64,000 bases of DNA, from contig JACDTU010000021.1 in NCBI GenBank assembly GCA_022376465.1, positions 434,001 through 498,000 on the forward strand, read 5' to 3'. Below, piece by piece: positions 1-11,648 of the stretch; positions within the stretch are counted from its first letter, which is position 1; each line of letters opens with the position of its first letter. The notes below the pieces were generated by a model, which worked only from the letters and a program-made list of their open reading frames with translations, was not told the DNA's origin and ran no database searches. A program made the translations under genes and the position numbers. The DNA is from Cubamyces lactineus. Lineage: Eukaryota > Basidiomycota > Agaricomycetes > Polyporales > Polyporaceae.

Positions 1-2579
1 GCTAGCACAAGAGGCAGCTGGAGGGCGCAGTTAGCGAAGGTGCGAGTTTGTTCTTCTGAGCCTAGGCAGGCAACATGCGCATCACCGTGCCAGATATGAG
101 TGTGGCAGAGAGGAAGAAGAGGCCGGAAAAAAATGCTGAGTTTGACCTTCAAGCCTCACAGACTCACAGACGCCCACCTAAACATAAGCGCTGAGCCGCT
201 TCTGGACTTCGCAATCAACGTGAATCACCTTTGGAATCTAATTCTGACGATCTGAAGTGTACAGGCTCGTTTTGACCGGAAAGGCGGCGACGTGGGCAGT
301 CCTCAAGCAGAGGCGGTATCTTCAGGTCTCGTGAGGGGTGATGATGGCTCTGAAGGCCGTTCTGAACTATCCTTGCAAAGCTTATGTTGTCTGCGCTCGA
401 CGGGCGCTTATATCATGGAAAGTGTTCACTTGGGCCAGATACAGTATTTGAGCGCCAGGTGGAAAATGACCCCCAGGTGGAAAATCACCAGCGCTGTCCT
501 CCCTCATGTAATGCGCCACTCATGCACCCCATGCAATGAAGCAATCATATTAACATCGTGATGCTTCCTTGTGTTCCGATTCCCTCCTGCACATTGCAGT
601 CTCGCCAACGAACAATATGTATACTCTCCAATTGAAATCAGTGAATATAATTTGTTGATTCTTAACAGCGCACTGCGGGAATCCCTCAATATATCCCCTA
701 TGGCGCAACACACACACCTGCACACTCAGAATGAACATGCGGGGAGAGCTGTACTTCGCGCTGCATGTAATATGAGTATCGCATGTAGGGGCAACGTCAC
801 GTGATTGCTTCGGACGTTGCGCGAACATCAGATGACAATGTTGAGCTGCCCAAAAAAGGCTCTTTGGTGGGCCAATGATGTGGTGAGGCCTTCTGCTCCC
901 TGACTCAGTACATTCAGCGGAATGCAACATGAATGGCCGAGGGTATGAACGGGGATATGTGACATCATCGTGACCTATGTGACCGCCTGCTTTACGCACA
1001 GTGTGCCCTTGGGAGGACACTAGGTCTTTGAACTATTGCAAGGAGGGCTTGGGCCCATATAATTCTGAGCACCCCTACTGAAATTCTATGGACATCAACG
1101 TTTTAGAAATGGAAACTACATTCAACTATCCCTCTGTGACATCACGGCGCTTCAGGTTTTCCACCTGGCGGTCATCCCGACAAATTGGGTGCCACCAAGC
1201 TGTCCCCCTTCTTCCGTGCCCCGCCCAGTTATCTCCCTCGCCATATCAAAACTATACAACATTGAAGGTATATCACCGAAGCGCGACATAACAGGAAGAC
1301 TGCGCTGGGTCTTGCGTTTGCAGCGGATCACGCGAAAACCGCATTCCGTCTGACGGTCAAATACTGTATTTGGCCGCCCCTCAAAACTCACGGGAAAAAC
1401 CCCGGACAACTCATTCTGGATGATTTTATCCCTTCTAAGTTGATAAGTACATTCACAAAGCCAGAAATTTGATGGCAACAACCCAAAAGTAGGTTTGTTG
1501 GCTTTGATTGTCCGCAACTGTACGCGTGTAGTTGCGCGCACACTTCCCGTCTTCGTGATTTTGCATGGTAGCCTCCAAATATTGGATTGCGCGGCCTGCG
1601 GTAATCAATAAACAGATTTGAGCTAGCTAGGCGTAGTGTGGGTCAAGCTGTTGCCAACGCTGCTCTGCGCGGCCGGCAGTGACCAAAACCTTCCATAGTA
1701 CCGACGCCCTGCTTTACTGGATGTGAAATGGATGTGCCCTCATGCAAACAAGTGATGCGGTCTAGAACGAGAGTCATCCGAATCGTGACAGAGGTTGTAT
1801 GAGAGACCAAGTTCACAAGACCACCGGCGAGACTACGGTCTTGTCCTGGATGCCGCCATTCGGCGCCACGTGGCACATGGGCGCCAACAGGACCAAAACG
1901 CTGCAGCCAGCTTGAACTTGTTGAACTCGTTCGTCCTGCTGCCAACGTCGATGGACCTGTACTTCCAATGCCCTGCGGCGCTTTAAGGGTAATGCACAAC
2001 GCGACGAAATTTTATGCGGTAGGTGTATGCATCTAGGATTCAATGCGAAACAAGGTAGGCCAGGCTGTCGCCACACCAATGTGGCGTAACGCGTTCAGAT
2101 GCATTGTGGACGACAGTAGGAAGTTGGAAGCAGTTTGAACAGAATAGTCGCTAGCAATTTGTCGAGGTAAGTCTGTGGTTTGTGTCCTTTGGACTGATTT
2201 ATACGTGCCGCGCGGACGTTGTACACGCCGTTTAGACCGACTATGGGCAGAGTTACAAAAGTACTCTGGGATTCGAGCACTGAAGCGCCAGTAGGCAGTT
2301 TGGCGGTACGTGAGATATTCGACGCCAAATCTCGAGGATGTCTTTGTCAAACTTAACATGTCATAAATTGTCTCAACATAGACCCTTGATGGACAAGCGA
2401 CGAGTAGTCGAGAACAGGGAACCGGTGGACACTACTTCCGACCTACATCCTTCCTCTCTCCGGCCGGGTCAACAATAGAAAACGAAGGTAATAATGATAA
2501 GTGGGCTAATCGCCTCAAAATGAACGAAAGGTCGAAGTCTGCGGTGGCGTGCGATGTGATTGACCGCGCCAGTGCGCAC
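1..2579. other. Gene-poor flank
   Basis: No convincing gene. Reverse-strand open frames of 129 codons (1152-1541) and 156 codons (550-1020) show no recognisable domain, no amino-acid bias typical of the real genes here, and no sensible splice joints. A short direct repeat built on CAGGTGGAAAAT lies near 453-490. The stretch lies downstream of the reverse-strand pheromone gene at 2580-2750. No receptor-like series of hydrophobic segments was seen in any frame. Confidence 0.5.
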
Positions 2580-2750
2580 TCTGCCAATGCAGGCGTCAAC
2601 TCGTGCTGCAGAGTCAGTGATCCGCAGGACCTACCAGGCGATGGTGCAGGAGCCGTGATCTCCATTAGTGCCGGTGCCGTCGTAAACGACGGGGACGTCG
2701 GGAGGAGAGTCGACGGGGACGGCCGGAGCAATGGTGAAGAAGGCGTCCAT
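2580..2750 (-). CDS. Lipopeptide mating pheromone precursor 1 (stop codon split by a putative intron)
   Basis: Small precursor of a farnesylated B-mating-type pheromone; such peptides are secreted and bind STE3-type receptors. It starts MDAFFTIAPAVPV, like the three other copies in this window, and carries the tail GTNGDHGSC followed by T-I-A, a CaaX box. Read straight through, the frame continues one residue beyond the box, giving CTIAW and then TAG at 2631, which would spoil prenylation. A 54-nt intron (2581-2634, donor GTAGGT, acceptor GGCAG, branch-like CTGAC inside) joins TG to A and makes TGA directly after the box, giving a 38-residue precursor. I therefore favour the spliced model. 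A TATA-like element lies 81-88 bp upstream of the start. The copy is most like precursor 4 at 24.7 kb (shared APAVP). Confidence 0.8.
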
Positions 2751-2830
2751 GATGTGTGATGGTGTGCGGATGAAGCGGGAGAGCGACGTCGGGGTTGACT
2801 TCGTTGGTTCGTCGCCCAGAATTAGCGCGG

Positions 2831-2838
2831 TATTTATG
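2831..2838 (-). promoter_or_regulatory. TATA-like box of pheromone gene 1
   Basis: On the reverse strand the sequence reads CATAAATA, 81-88 bp upstream of the start codon at 2750. The same octamer occurs upstream of precursor 3, and related AT boxes precede copies 2 and 4. Confidence 0.45.
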
Positions 2839-2839
2839 C

Positions 2840-4440
2840 TAACTGGCAGTCTGTGTACTTTCTCAAATGTCTCTCTCAAATCGTCAGGGATGCTAGCGGT
2901 GCGCACTGTAGCGCACGTCGCGAGACTTCGGTCATATGTCAAGGTATTCATGCTAGTCTCATTGACTTTGTTTTTCAGTTCTTGTCAACGTACAGGGGCC
3001 GGGCCTGTCGGCGGCCGCGTATGGATTTGGCTTCAACTCGGCCGCAAAGAGATATTGGGACAGGGGCTTCCATCCACAACCGCACTTATGGCGTCAACTC
3101 TCGCATCGCCGGGGGTCGCTGCAGGATATGAGGCTTACCTTGTGCTCTGCGTGTCGGTCGGTATGTTCTCGCCCCATTCAAGACGCAGTTCAATTGATAC
3201 TAATGCTAGCAACCAATCCATCTACCCATTGTGTATTGGACATGGCTGTGGTGCTACTACCCCAGCGCTCTATCATATCCTGCCATATGAAGCTCATATG
3301 AAGTGATATCCACAGGTGCGCGCTCCGGCGGTACGGAGCGAGCGTAGCATGGGCCATTTTGCCACCTCCTGTTCAAGCCACACCCCGGATCTCCGTGGAG
3401 CAAATGCCGTGACGCAGAATTGTGGACCATCGGTGCGTCACCAGATACCTTGCGTGAATCGTCGCAGCGTACTGGAGGTCGAAGACGGACCTGTGCCTTG
3501 GCCGATATCCTCGCCGCCGGCACGGACTGCCGACACTTCGTCGATGACTTGGTGGCGTTCTCTGCACTCAGGGCTATCGTCCTCCTCGATTCAAAGATAG
3601 GATGGATAGAACTCCTCGACCCCTCGTTCACAATAAGGGGTCCAGACGACTCTGTTCTTTGGGGACGGTGATTGGCTCTAGATCCTGACGGCGTTCCCAA
3701 AATGGAAGGGGTAGTGTTCGCGACTCCCTTCGGGCGTCTCTTCTTTTTGTCTTTGCCTCGGGGAATCTCATGCGTGTCCGCGTCGACAGCGTTCATCTAA
3801 GCACGGGTCTGTGGGCGCGCGTGAGTGCATGCGACGCCCCGCGGCTCGGATGAAATGAATGATGCTCGATATCGGTCAATGTACATGACGCATCGGCTCG
3901 CCGGCCCCAGTCATGCGCTGACCATCCTGGCAGCATCTTCCACGGATCAAACGCTAGCCGTTGCAATACAATAGCGCAGGATCAGTGACTCTGACTGCAA
4001 GTCAGTCTCTTAATAATAAGGTGGGATATCCATAGGTACGTATTGCAAAGCTCGGGGGCAGAATTGCAGCTGCTATCTATATTTGCTCGTACATCACCCC
4101 CAACGTGCCCATGCACCAGGGTCGCGTCGCCAGATCTCTTTTGGCAGGAGTATAGCACGACAGTACGGTCAAATGCGAGGCTGCGGCGTCGGGAGGCGAA
4201 CAGCATCCTCGAGCGGACGTACAATTGCACGCGATATCGGATGGTGACCACAGGCGACGGGGAGTGCAATGTCGCGACGGGAGCTGACGCGCGCGCAGCC
4301 CGGGCGGGCAATGTCCAGGAAACGTGCTTCCGCCAGACTATTGTCTTGTCGTCGTGATCTGTGCCTGCCGACGTCCCGTCCTGGCAGCGGCCACACAAGC
4401 ATGATACGCACACTTTTACACCCGCGTCTCCACGCCCTAC
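2840..4440. other. Interval between pheromone genes 1 and 2
   Basis: About 1.6 kb separates the divergent pheromone genes. A 179-codon reverse frame (3257-3796) has a lysine/arginine-rich start (GKDKKKRRPKG) but no recognisable domain, and is left uncalled. It could be an exon of an unknown gene or a relic. Nothing else supportable was seen. Confidence 0.4.
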
Positions 4441-4447
4441 ATAAAAG
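4441..4447 (+). promoter_or_regulatory. TATA-like box of pheromone gene 2
   Basis: ATAAAAG lies about 155 bp before the start codon at 4599, comparable to the arrangement at precursor 3. Confidence 0.4.
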
Positions 4448-4598
4448 CACGGCGGGCGAGTCTCGAGGCTGCAGCGAACTCACCAACCTGACAGCACCAC
4501 CTCCCCGAAGTCTACCGAGCGGGCACAAGCGCGACAAGTGCTCTGCTCTTCTGCTACTCCTGCTGCTCTGATCTTTGTGCACACTATCGTCGCTTGCA

Positions 4599-4730
4599 AT
4601 GGACGCGTTCTTCACCATCGCTTCACCCGTCCCCGCAGAGGAGCCCACGGCCTCTGAAACTGACTCTATCTTCGCGGACCAGGACCGTCTTGGCACGGTC
4701 GGGAACCACGGCTCATGTATCATCGCCTGA
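4599..4730 (+). CDS. Lipopeptide mating pheromone precursor 2
   Basis: A 43-residue precursor of a farnesylated B-type mating pheromone. It begins MDAFFTIASPVPAEEP and ends NHGSC-I-I-A directly before TGA, a clean CaaX box. In mushroom precursors the mature peptide usually starts after a charged pair some 10-15 residues before the Cys; here the D-R pair before LGTVGNHGSC fits and is the clearest such site among the four copies. It has an Asp/Glu-rich middle of about 15 residues, the longest of the family together with copy 4. The first 16 residues match copy 3 exactly, so these two look like the most recent duplicates. Candidate introns with GTAA donors start 6 and about 45 bp after the stop. 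No receptor gene lies beside it. Confidence 0.92.
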   Translation: MDAFFTIASPVPAEEPTASETDSIFADQDRLGTVGNHGSCIIA

Positions 4731-6192
4731 ACACAGGTAATGGCTTCTGCGACGCTCTCGTCGTTCTCCTCCGAGGTAAGCATCCATTGGGCTCATCAGA
4801 TACCTCCATGCAATTGCTGATGATACTCTCCTTTTGCAGAGCGCCACTCGACCTACTTCGAGTGAGAAAGACCTACCCTACAACCCTCCTACCACCCTAC
4901 CGCATCTCTCGTAATCGCGAGACCCCACCCCCTCCCGCCCCGCGAAACCATCTTATCCGCATACCCCCGCACGCTCCTACGATCCGTTTCTCGCCCATTG
5001 GCAAACCAGGCCCATTATTGCGGCATCCGCGCACCTTCGTTTTCCGCGCCGGCTCTCCCGCACCCTCCTGCGCTCCCCCGCGCCAGACCGCGCCAGCGCC
5101 CCACACTCGTTCTTCGCCCGTTCCTATTCCCTCAACTCCTCAGCGACCTTCACGATTTCCTTTTCCCTCGATCTGCGAATGCCCCTCACACCTTTCCGTT
5201 AGAGCTCCTCCTGCCCCCCGTTGTTTTACTCCCGCGCATTACGCTAGCCTACGACGATATCGACGACCCGGATCACGACCCATGTTCGACACAGCAGCGA
5301 GTTTGTCCCACACGTGTAGCATCATCACCACCACCATTCGACCAGCGATCTCTCATGTGTATGTTTATGTACCCCCTCCCCCTCCCCTCCCGCCTTCGCG
5401 ACTCCGTCTACTCCTCCCACACCACCTTTCTCTCTTCGTTATCCTCGACTCGGGTTCTCTCGGACAGTAGATGTCGTCGCACAGCGACGACGGGGCTGGA
5501 AGTAGGGAGAGGAAGGAGGGTTGGGCGAGTAGTGACAGGAGGGGAGCGGGAGTTGTAGCGATAGTAGACAGTGTACGAGGGCCACCTGAGGCGCAGGCGG
5601 CTCCCTTGGCCAGACGGAACGAGTCCCCATCGGACAGGCGACGTCTCTTCTCCGTTCCCATTCCGTTCTCCCCCCCAGTATTGTGTAGTACGACTTGGTT
5701 CTCTTCCGGATCCCTTCCAGTGACAGTTTACTTTTTTGTTCATTTAGCAAGCTCTTTTGACGCGTTTGACGTTTTCTGGTGTTGTCATTGATGTAGACGT
5801 ACGTACGCCCTGAGGCCTCTTTTTGTTTGGACGTATCTCACGTACGGAACGAGTAGTAGAGGGGTCTCTGCTTTGCTTTTTATTGTGTATCTGTATCTAG
5901 CTACTTACGGGCCTATGAATGATATACGAATTCACGGAAGCTCGATTTGCCTGTCCGACGGCTTGAGAATACTGTCCAATTGAACTCGAGATGCAGGTCA
6001 GGGTCGCGCTCAAGCTGGGTTGGCGTGGTTCCGCGGATATTGTGCTCTTGCACAACAGCAGACAGCGCGCGGGATCACAGCGTAGGTTCTAAGGTAGCAG
6101 TCATGGTGATACAATTAGGGTGGTGGGCTATGGATACAGGATACAAGGGTGTGGCACACAAGACTGTACGTCTTCGAAGTTACGCAGGGAAT
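4731..6192. other. Pyrimidine-rich then purine-rich spacer
   Basis: After the 3' end of pheromone gene 2 comes a strongly C/T-rich tract (about 4860-5460) that flips abruptly to G/A-rich (about 5465-5600). Long open frames here (for example 4715-5470) are proline/arginine/serine low-complexity and exist in several overlapping frames, as expected of a skewed tract rather than a gene. The last 250 bp are probably the 3' UTR of the reverse-strand CsbD-like gene. Confidence 0.45.
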
Positions 6193-6682
6193 TTACTGCG
6201 GCCTGTTCCAGCTCTGCTGCGTCTCGCCCTTGTCACGACGAACGTTCCCTACGACAGCCCACCGTCAGCGCCTGTCCTTTTATCTATTCTGCCCATCCCC
6301 CGACGCGCAGGCGCACGTAGGGAGGAGGCACGAAAAGGTAAAGGAATGGAATGCTCACCAGCCGCCTCCTGCTCCCGATCTCCCGTCACCGCGCCGACAA
6401 CCGCGTCCTTGCGGCCCCCGACGCGGTCCTTCGTGCCCTCGGCGTACCCCTGCGCCTGCGCGGCGTCGTACTCGGCCTCGCCCGCGGCGTGCTCCTGCTT
6501 GCCGGACTGCGCCCACGACTGCGCGCCGGTGAGCGTGCCGAGCGTTTCTTTGGCGGTGCCTTTCATGGAGTGCCACTGGCCGGTGGTTTTGCTGTGGGCG
6601 CAAGGAGGCAAATGGTCAGTGCCGTGGGTTGTTGATGAGAAGGGAGAGCTTACTTGGGGCCGTTGTTCTCGTTGAAGGACAT
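6193..6682 (-). CDS. CsbD-like small stress protein
   Basis: Predicted protein of about 105 residues of the CsbD-like family, annotated in fungi also as Hmp1 or mismatched-base-pair/cruciform-DNA recognition protein. These are small, hydrophilic and stress-induced, and their biochemical role is poorly defined. Three exons: a short first exon (MSFNENNGP), a central exon with QWHSMKGTAKETLGTLTG, then repeated Ala/Gly/Gln/Glu-rich helices containing GYAEGTKDRVGGRKDAVVG, and a final exon (GNVRRDKGETQQ) ending at TAA 6193. Both introns have GT-AG ends and restore the frame. There is no signal peptide or membrane segment. The start is the first Met before the conserved N-terminal motif. It lies in a gene-poor interval between pheromone gene 2 and the membrane protein gene. 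Confidence 0.85.
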
Positions 6683-7612
6683 GATGAGAAGTTAGCGCGA
6701 AGTGTGTATGAGAAGATAGAACGATGGTGTTCGTGAAGTTGTAGAGGTGCTTGCTGAGGGCCCTCCCCGCCATCGCGCAGCCTGCTTTATACCCTACGGC
6801 GACCCTTATGACGTTGACGCTTGGCGCAGTGTCGGTGTCGGTGATGCATGGGCGCGCCACCGCGATGGCGACAGATGCGTAATACGCGATGGTGCTTATG
6901 CTGCCAGAACTGTTGGTACGGTAGTACTGACCGGTGCCGGTTGGCGTAGCGTGGTGAGCTTGGTGGCGCGGGAAGTACCCTCGGACTTCCGAGTGGACTG
7001 CTTGAATGATATGCTTTGCCGCAGATACGTCGGTAATTTCGTCGTTCAATATACAGTATTTGTGGTCTTCATGCTTCCGAGACATCGCGCATTGAACATT
7101 GTACCATCGGATTGAAGTTAGCCTAGTACATACTTCGCGCATACACCAGGAAATGCAGTCTGAGAGACGGCTGTAAGTGCCACGAAGGGTCTATGACGTC
7201 ATACCTAGGAAGTGGCCATCCCAAGTCCATCGAGTGTCCCAATGCGATAGTAAACGACTCGACGTCGATAGTATGATTGGCCAAAAAGAAAGCAGTAATG
7301 GTAAGCAGTAAATACAGCACAGATGGCGCGAGGCGACTGTTTCCGATGGACGGTAAGGATAGTGAATGTGGGCGAAGATTCGGAGTGAAAGCGAGCAGAT
7401 TAGACGATGTGGATCACATACGGTGCGAGTGGAGAGTAGAAGGGAAGATGGCGGTATCTGCGACAGGGGTTGAGAGATACAAGCAAATAAGAGTACAAGT
7501 CTGAGGAAAGAGCATTGATGAGTCTGCTATGAGCGGCAACGGAGCGAGAGACTAGTGCATGTACTCACCAATGGATACATTCACATGGTAGTACAAGTCC
7601 TAGATGTTTTCG
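6683..7612. other. Upstream region of the CsbD-like gene
   Basis: No gene seen. The stretch separates two reverse-strand genes and should hold the CsbD-like promoter and the 3' UTR of the membrane protein gene. A long reverse frame entering from 7142 is only an accidental upstream extension of the CsbD-like exon. Confidence 0.4.
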
Positions 7613-8721
7613 TCACGCATGCCTCTGCAGGTCTCCATGTCCCTCATGCGACCCAGCAGAGGACATCGGCGGGTACACATGGTCGTCGTCCGACGTCGCC
7701 CCGCTCAGCTGCATCCTCATCACGAGCGGGTCCGTGTCGCTCGTCCCACCGTCCCGATTCGGGCTCCTCCCCATCATCCCAGCTCCGACGCCTACCATCC
7801 TCCCTGCGTCGCTTACCCTTCCAAGATCGTCTCCTGCACCCGTTCTTTCGGGGGCTGAGCCTGTCTCGCCCGCTCTGTCCGCTTCCAGGTCCTGGTATCG
7901 CGGGAGGACGTCCTTGTCGTCGTACTCGGGCAAGTATTCCTCAGGATCGTCGGGATGCGTGATGGGCCCTCTTCGACCCATCGCGTCAATATCCCCGGCA
8001 TGTGTACGCCGACCGCGGCCTCGTCTGGGCCTCTGCTGCGCAAGCGGCGCTGGGGTAGAAAGCGTCTCGACTATGAGGGACGCCGGGGGTGCGCGTGTAG
8101 GCGGGAGCCCAGTCGTGCGCGGCACGGTCGGCGGGCGGGCGGTGGGGATGGAGGGCTCGGTGTGTGGATGCGAGTGAATGCGGAAGAAATGGGTCAGGGG
8201 GCGGTTCTCGCGGCGTAGACAGAGGATCCTGTTTGGGGTACGTAGAGGGGTTAGACGGATATAGAGGATGGGAGGGAGTGGATGGGCTAGACTTGCCTCC
8301 ACATGGAGAATGCGAAGATGAGTGCGATCGCGGCGACGATGAGCGCGCCCTCGACTGCACTCTGTAAAATGTAATTAACATACCGTATGTAAGGAAATCA
8401 TGAGTGCGATTGTGGCGGGATGTGACGACGGACCTTTGTGAATTTGAGGTCACTAGAAGTCTCTGGGTCGCATGATGCACAGTCACCCGTTGGGGTGGGA
8501 AAGAAGGGTGAATCGGTCGTCGTTGAGCTCGCAGTGAACGATGTCTGCGTTCTCGTCGTTGATGGCAGCTCTCCTTGGGAGAGAGAGTCCGCTGGGATGA
8601 AGGCGGCGGGGTCAGTCGCGCGCACCGCGAATCCGAAAGCGCGATCCGAGGCTGGGGTAGGCCTTGCGAATCGGTCCTCTGGGCGGATGCGAGACAGTCT
8701 GAGCACGCGCAGGTCTGGCAT
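7613..8721 (-). CDS. Uncharacterised single-pass membrane protein
   Basis: About 315 residues in three exons, family not recognised. The first about 96 residues are Ser/Thr/Pro-rich with a CASC pair, probably extracytosolic. The second exon encodes one hydrophobic helix (ALIVAAIALIFAFSMW), followed by a basic stop-transfer stretch (LRREN). The rest is Pro/Arg/Asp-rich and disordered-looking, with acidic patches (EEYLPEYDDKDVLPRYQDLE) that include PEY- and PRY-type tyrosine motifs. There is no clear signal peptide, so a type III topology with a cytosolic tail is likely. The second intron starts with GC (AG|GCAAGT), not GT; the acceptor AACAG restores WRILCLRRE. The layout resembles fungal single-TM sensor or adaptor proteins, but no function is claimed. 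Confidence 0.72.
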
Positions 8722-9206
8722 GGCGAGCTATACGATACGATTATAAGGCTATGTTCGTTGCGCGAGCTTTAAAGAGAGGAGTAGCGCGTCAGAGTCGTTC
8801 TGGCTCTCAGGCAGCAGTGTGCGGCGAGAGAGGGAGACAAGGAGATCATGGAAGCCAGAGAGAGAGAGCGCGTCGTGCGGCCCTACCACAAATGACAGCA
8901 AGAACGAAAGGGCGGAAGTTGTGAGGGCGGGAAAGTAGCAGACAATGGATGGATGCCTCGAGGTGCGAGCTGCAGCCGTCGAAAGTCCCCGGGCCTCAGA
9001 GCACTGGCAAAAGTCAAGAGCGTCCCAATCGACCGTCTTCTGCAAGACTGACTGCTCTTCCCTCCGCAGCAAAGCCTGCCACAGTGTGACAATCGTCACA
9101 ATGACCTCATTCCCCGTGCGAGACGCGATCTGCGTGACATCGTGACAGTGACAAGAAATCCTGGGACGCGAAGAGGCGCCCATAGCTGCTTCAGTGGCTT
9201 TCGACC
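8722..9206. other. Divergent promoter region
   Basis: About 485 bp lie between the reverse-strand membrane protein gene and the forward RSM19 gene, so both promoters should be here. A reverse 144-codon frame (8749-9183) has no domain and is rejected. Confidence 0.45.
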
Positions 9207-9667
9207 ATGTTGCCCACCGCTGTCGTACAGGGTGGCCGCTCCGCCTGGAAGGGTCAGTATTTTGCGTTGTTCTTGGGGCATTCTAAGTGCTTATGGGCTG
9301 TATGCGCAGGTCCGTACTTCGTAGCGTTCCCGAATCTGCGCCAGGCGTTGGAGAACAACATTGCGATCAAGACGCAGGCACGGTCATGTACCATCCTGCC
9401 CAACTTCATTGGGTACGTCGTGCACTCGCCTAGAAATGCATGGCTCTTCAAGATTTATTGACGTATATGTGACTCTGCAGGATCCGCTTCTTGGTGCATA
9501 ACGGGAAGGACTACGTACCAGTGACGGTGACGCAGGACATGGTTGGGCATAAATTGGGCGAGTTTGCGATCACGCGGAAGAGGTTCACGTACAAGTGCGT
9601 ATCTATCATGTACCCTTGTTGTATGCTTGCTGACATGCCTTGATACAGGGCGACGAAGAACAAGTAG
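9207..9667 (+). CDS. RSM19: Mitochondrial small ribosomal subunit protein uS19m
   Basis: Component of the head of the mitochondrial 37S ribosomal subunit, nuclear-encoded and homologous to bacterial S19. Four exons (9207-9252, 9310-9412, 9481-9594, 9649-9667) give 93 residues, the usual length of the family. Diagnostic stretches are [12 protein letters not shown], then [19 protein letters not shown], then the S19 signature [15 protein letters not shown], and a basic tail TKNK. All introns are GT-AG and frame-restoring. There is no long presequence; the short N-terminus before WKGP is typical for fungal orthologues. It stands alone between long non-coding stretches. Confidence 0.96.
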
Positions 9668-11648
9668 ACTGCTACAATACTACCTCCCACCACTACGCTG
9701 TTTTCACTCGGGCGCTGTATCTATCCTATCTCACTGCTTTCGCGTAATTCCTTGCTTTTTTTTTATCTCCAATCACCCAGGTCTACTTGCGAAGTTCCGC
9801 AGATGGACTTAATAGAAGGGTCTCCATGTCAGGCCTTTAACGCGTTCTCGTAAGTCGACGTGTCATCGCTGGTAGACTAACACGCGCAGAGCTTGTCCTG
9901 GATAATCCCGGTGAAGCCTGAGCCTAGGGCCTTCATCTTCTATCCTGTATGTGCTGTCAATCATGACACAAAAGGCTGCGACACAGGCCGAGCGAACGGC
10001 ATAGGCGACTGTGAACGCACTGAACATTGCGAAGCAAGTGCACACGGCTGGTGGGACATTTCATGTTTGCTCGCACTTGCTTGGTCAGACCTGCCACCGC
10101 AAACAGCGCTGATTATATGCGCGCAGGTCACATCCACCCCTGTTCCTGAGGACATGTGCATACGCCCCAGGAGAGCAGTGTGTGCATATACCTTGGTCCG
10201 TCTACGCCTCAACACTGGGAGCTCGGGGCCTCGTCGACAACGGGTGTACCACCATCCGCCTCGCACGTCTCCACTACTAGAACTACGAGCGCCCCCAGGC
10301 TTCAAGACAGTGACTGGGAAGACCATACATTCACTTCGACGCCTAGAGAAAAGCTGAGACAAGGATCGCATGACAGACGTATTACATAGCATCGTCGGTG
10401 CGCTTTTCCTGCTCGTTGCATGTGTTTGAAGCTGCTACGCCATACAGGGTGTGAGGTAACCGTGCCGCGGAGCAGACATGCTGCATCTCTCTGCAAATCA
10501 GCGCCCTATTTTATGACTGCTCAGGCCAGGACTTGCTCAACTCGTGTTTTTCACAGGTCTTACACTCGTGCACTACTGTAATGCCAATGATTTGGAATGT
10601 TAGGACCAGAAACGCAGATCAACAGTCGAGCGAATCCGCGACTGTTTAGAGTTGTGACTCGTTTGTCTCGTTGATTCAGGCACCAGTGCTCTCCGGGCGG
10701 AAAGCATTCCACCTATAAGACCCTCGCTAAACGTCGACCTCGTGAGTTGCTGTATTGTCCCCCGCTTCCACCTACGCTGATGGCATATTCGACAAGACAC
10801 CTGCCACCGGCTGATGGACACCTTGCAGAGTCGCAGTCCATTCACAAGACCCACGGCGGAGCGGAGGTTCCGAGGCATCTCCTACGGATTGCTGATCGTC
10901 GCAGTCTCGCCATCTTCAAGACGTTCGCATCGCGATAGGAGGCCTTTCGCAAGTGCGCCACTAGGCCGGAGGCACGGGGTGCCTCTGATGATGGCTCGCA
11001 AGTAGGATTGCACAGGTCTGGATGATACCCATCGATGCATCAGCCCGTCTGCTCGCTGTGCATCCCATTTAGTTTGCAGACCATGACACCCCTAATGGAC
11101 GATCGCAGAGGGATTGTGCAGGATGGCTGATGAATGTGGTGTGTGTATGTGTTCGAGCAATGTTCTACGACATACGCTGTATGGTATTCTGGCACTGGCG
11201 TACTGGGAAGAGCTGGAAAGAACGAATGAGCAGGGGTGGTTGCCGTGACAATAGTACGGCCCTCGGTTAGATCCGGGCAAGGGCTTGGTCACCCAATCGC
11301 TGAATTGGGAAGGCGGATGGGAACATTTGCACGGGCCACAACCTCAAACAAAGCCAGCACGGTCCACCCAGCCTGCTTTCGCTTTCGCTGCTGCTTTGCT
11401 CTCCGCTGCTCATCGCGAGGCTCAGCACGCTCCACGCCTTCTACGACGACCACGACTCTCTTCACGACGACGAACAGGAGCCCCACGACCACCTCTGCAC
11501 CCGCTCCCATCGCACCGCCCGCCGGCCGTGCCTTATCCTCTTTCTAATCGGTGCTCGGTCTCCCGCCCGCCCCTGGCCCATCTCTGTCCTTGCCCCTCCC
11601 TCTCTGCACAGCTGCCCCCCTCGCACCCGCACAGCAGACCACTAGGAG
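9668..11648. other. Long intergenic region before CLA4
   Basis: About 2 kb with no supportable gene. Open frames of up to 154 codons on both strands show no domains. The last 300 bp are C/T-rich and include the probable 5' UTR of the CLA4 gene. Confidence 0.4.

Noticed and set aside
2631..2750. Pheromone gene 1 as a simple pseudogene with lost stop codon
   Set aside because: A well-formed 54-nt intron restores the stop exactly after the CaaX box, so I prefer the spliced model; kept as an alternative in the findings.
3257..3796. 179-codon reverse frame with a basic start, considered as a homeodomain or transcription factor exon
   Set aside because: No WFxNxR-type motif or any recognisable domain; left as unexplained.
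4715..5558. Long overlapping forward frames rich in Pro, Ser, Arg
   Set aside because: Several frames stay open together in a skewed C/T tract; no domain or conserved pattern.
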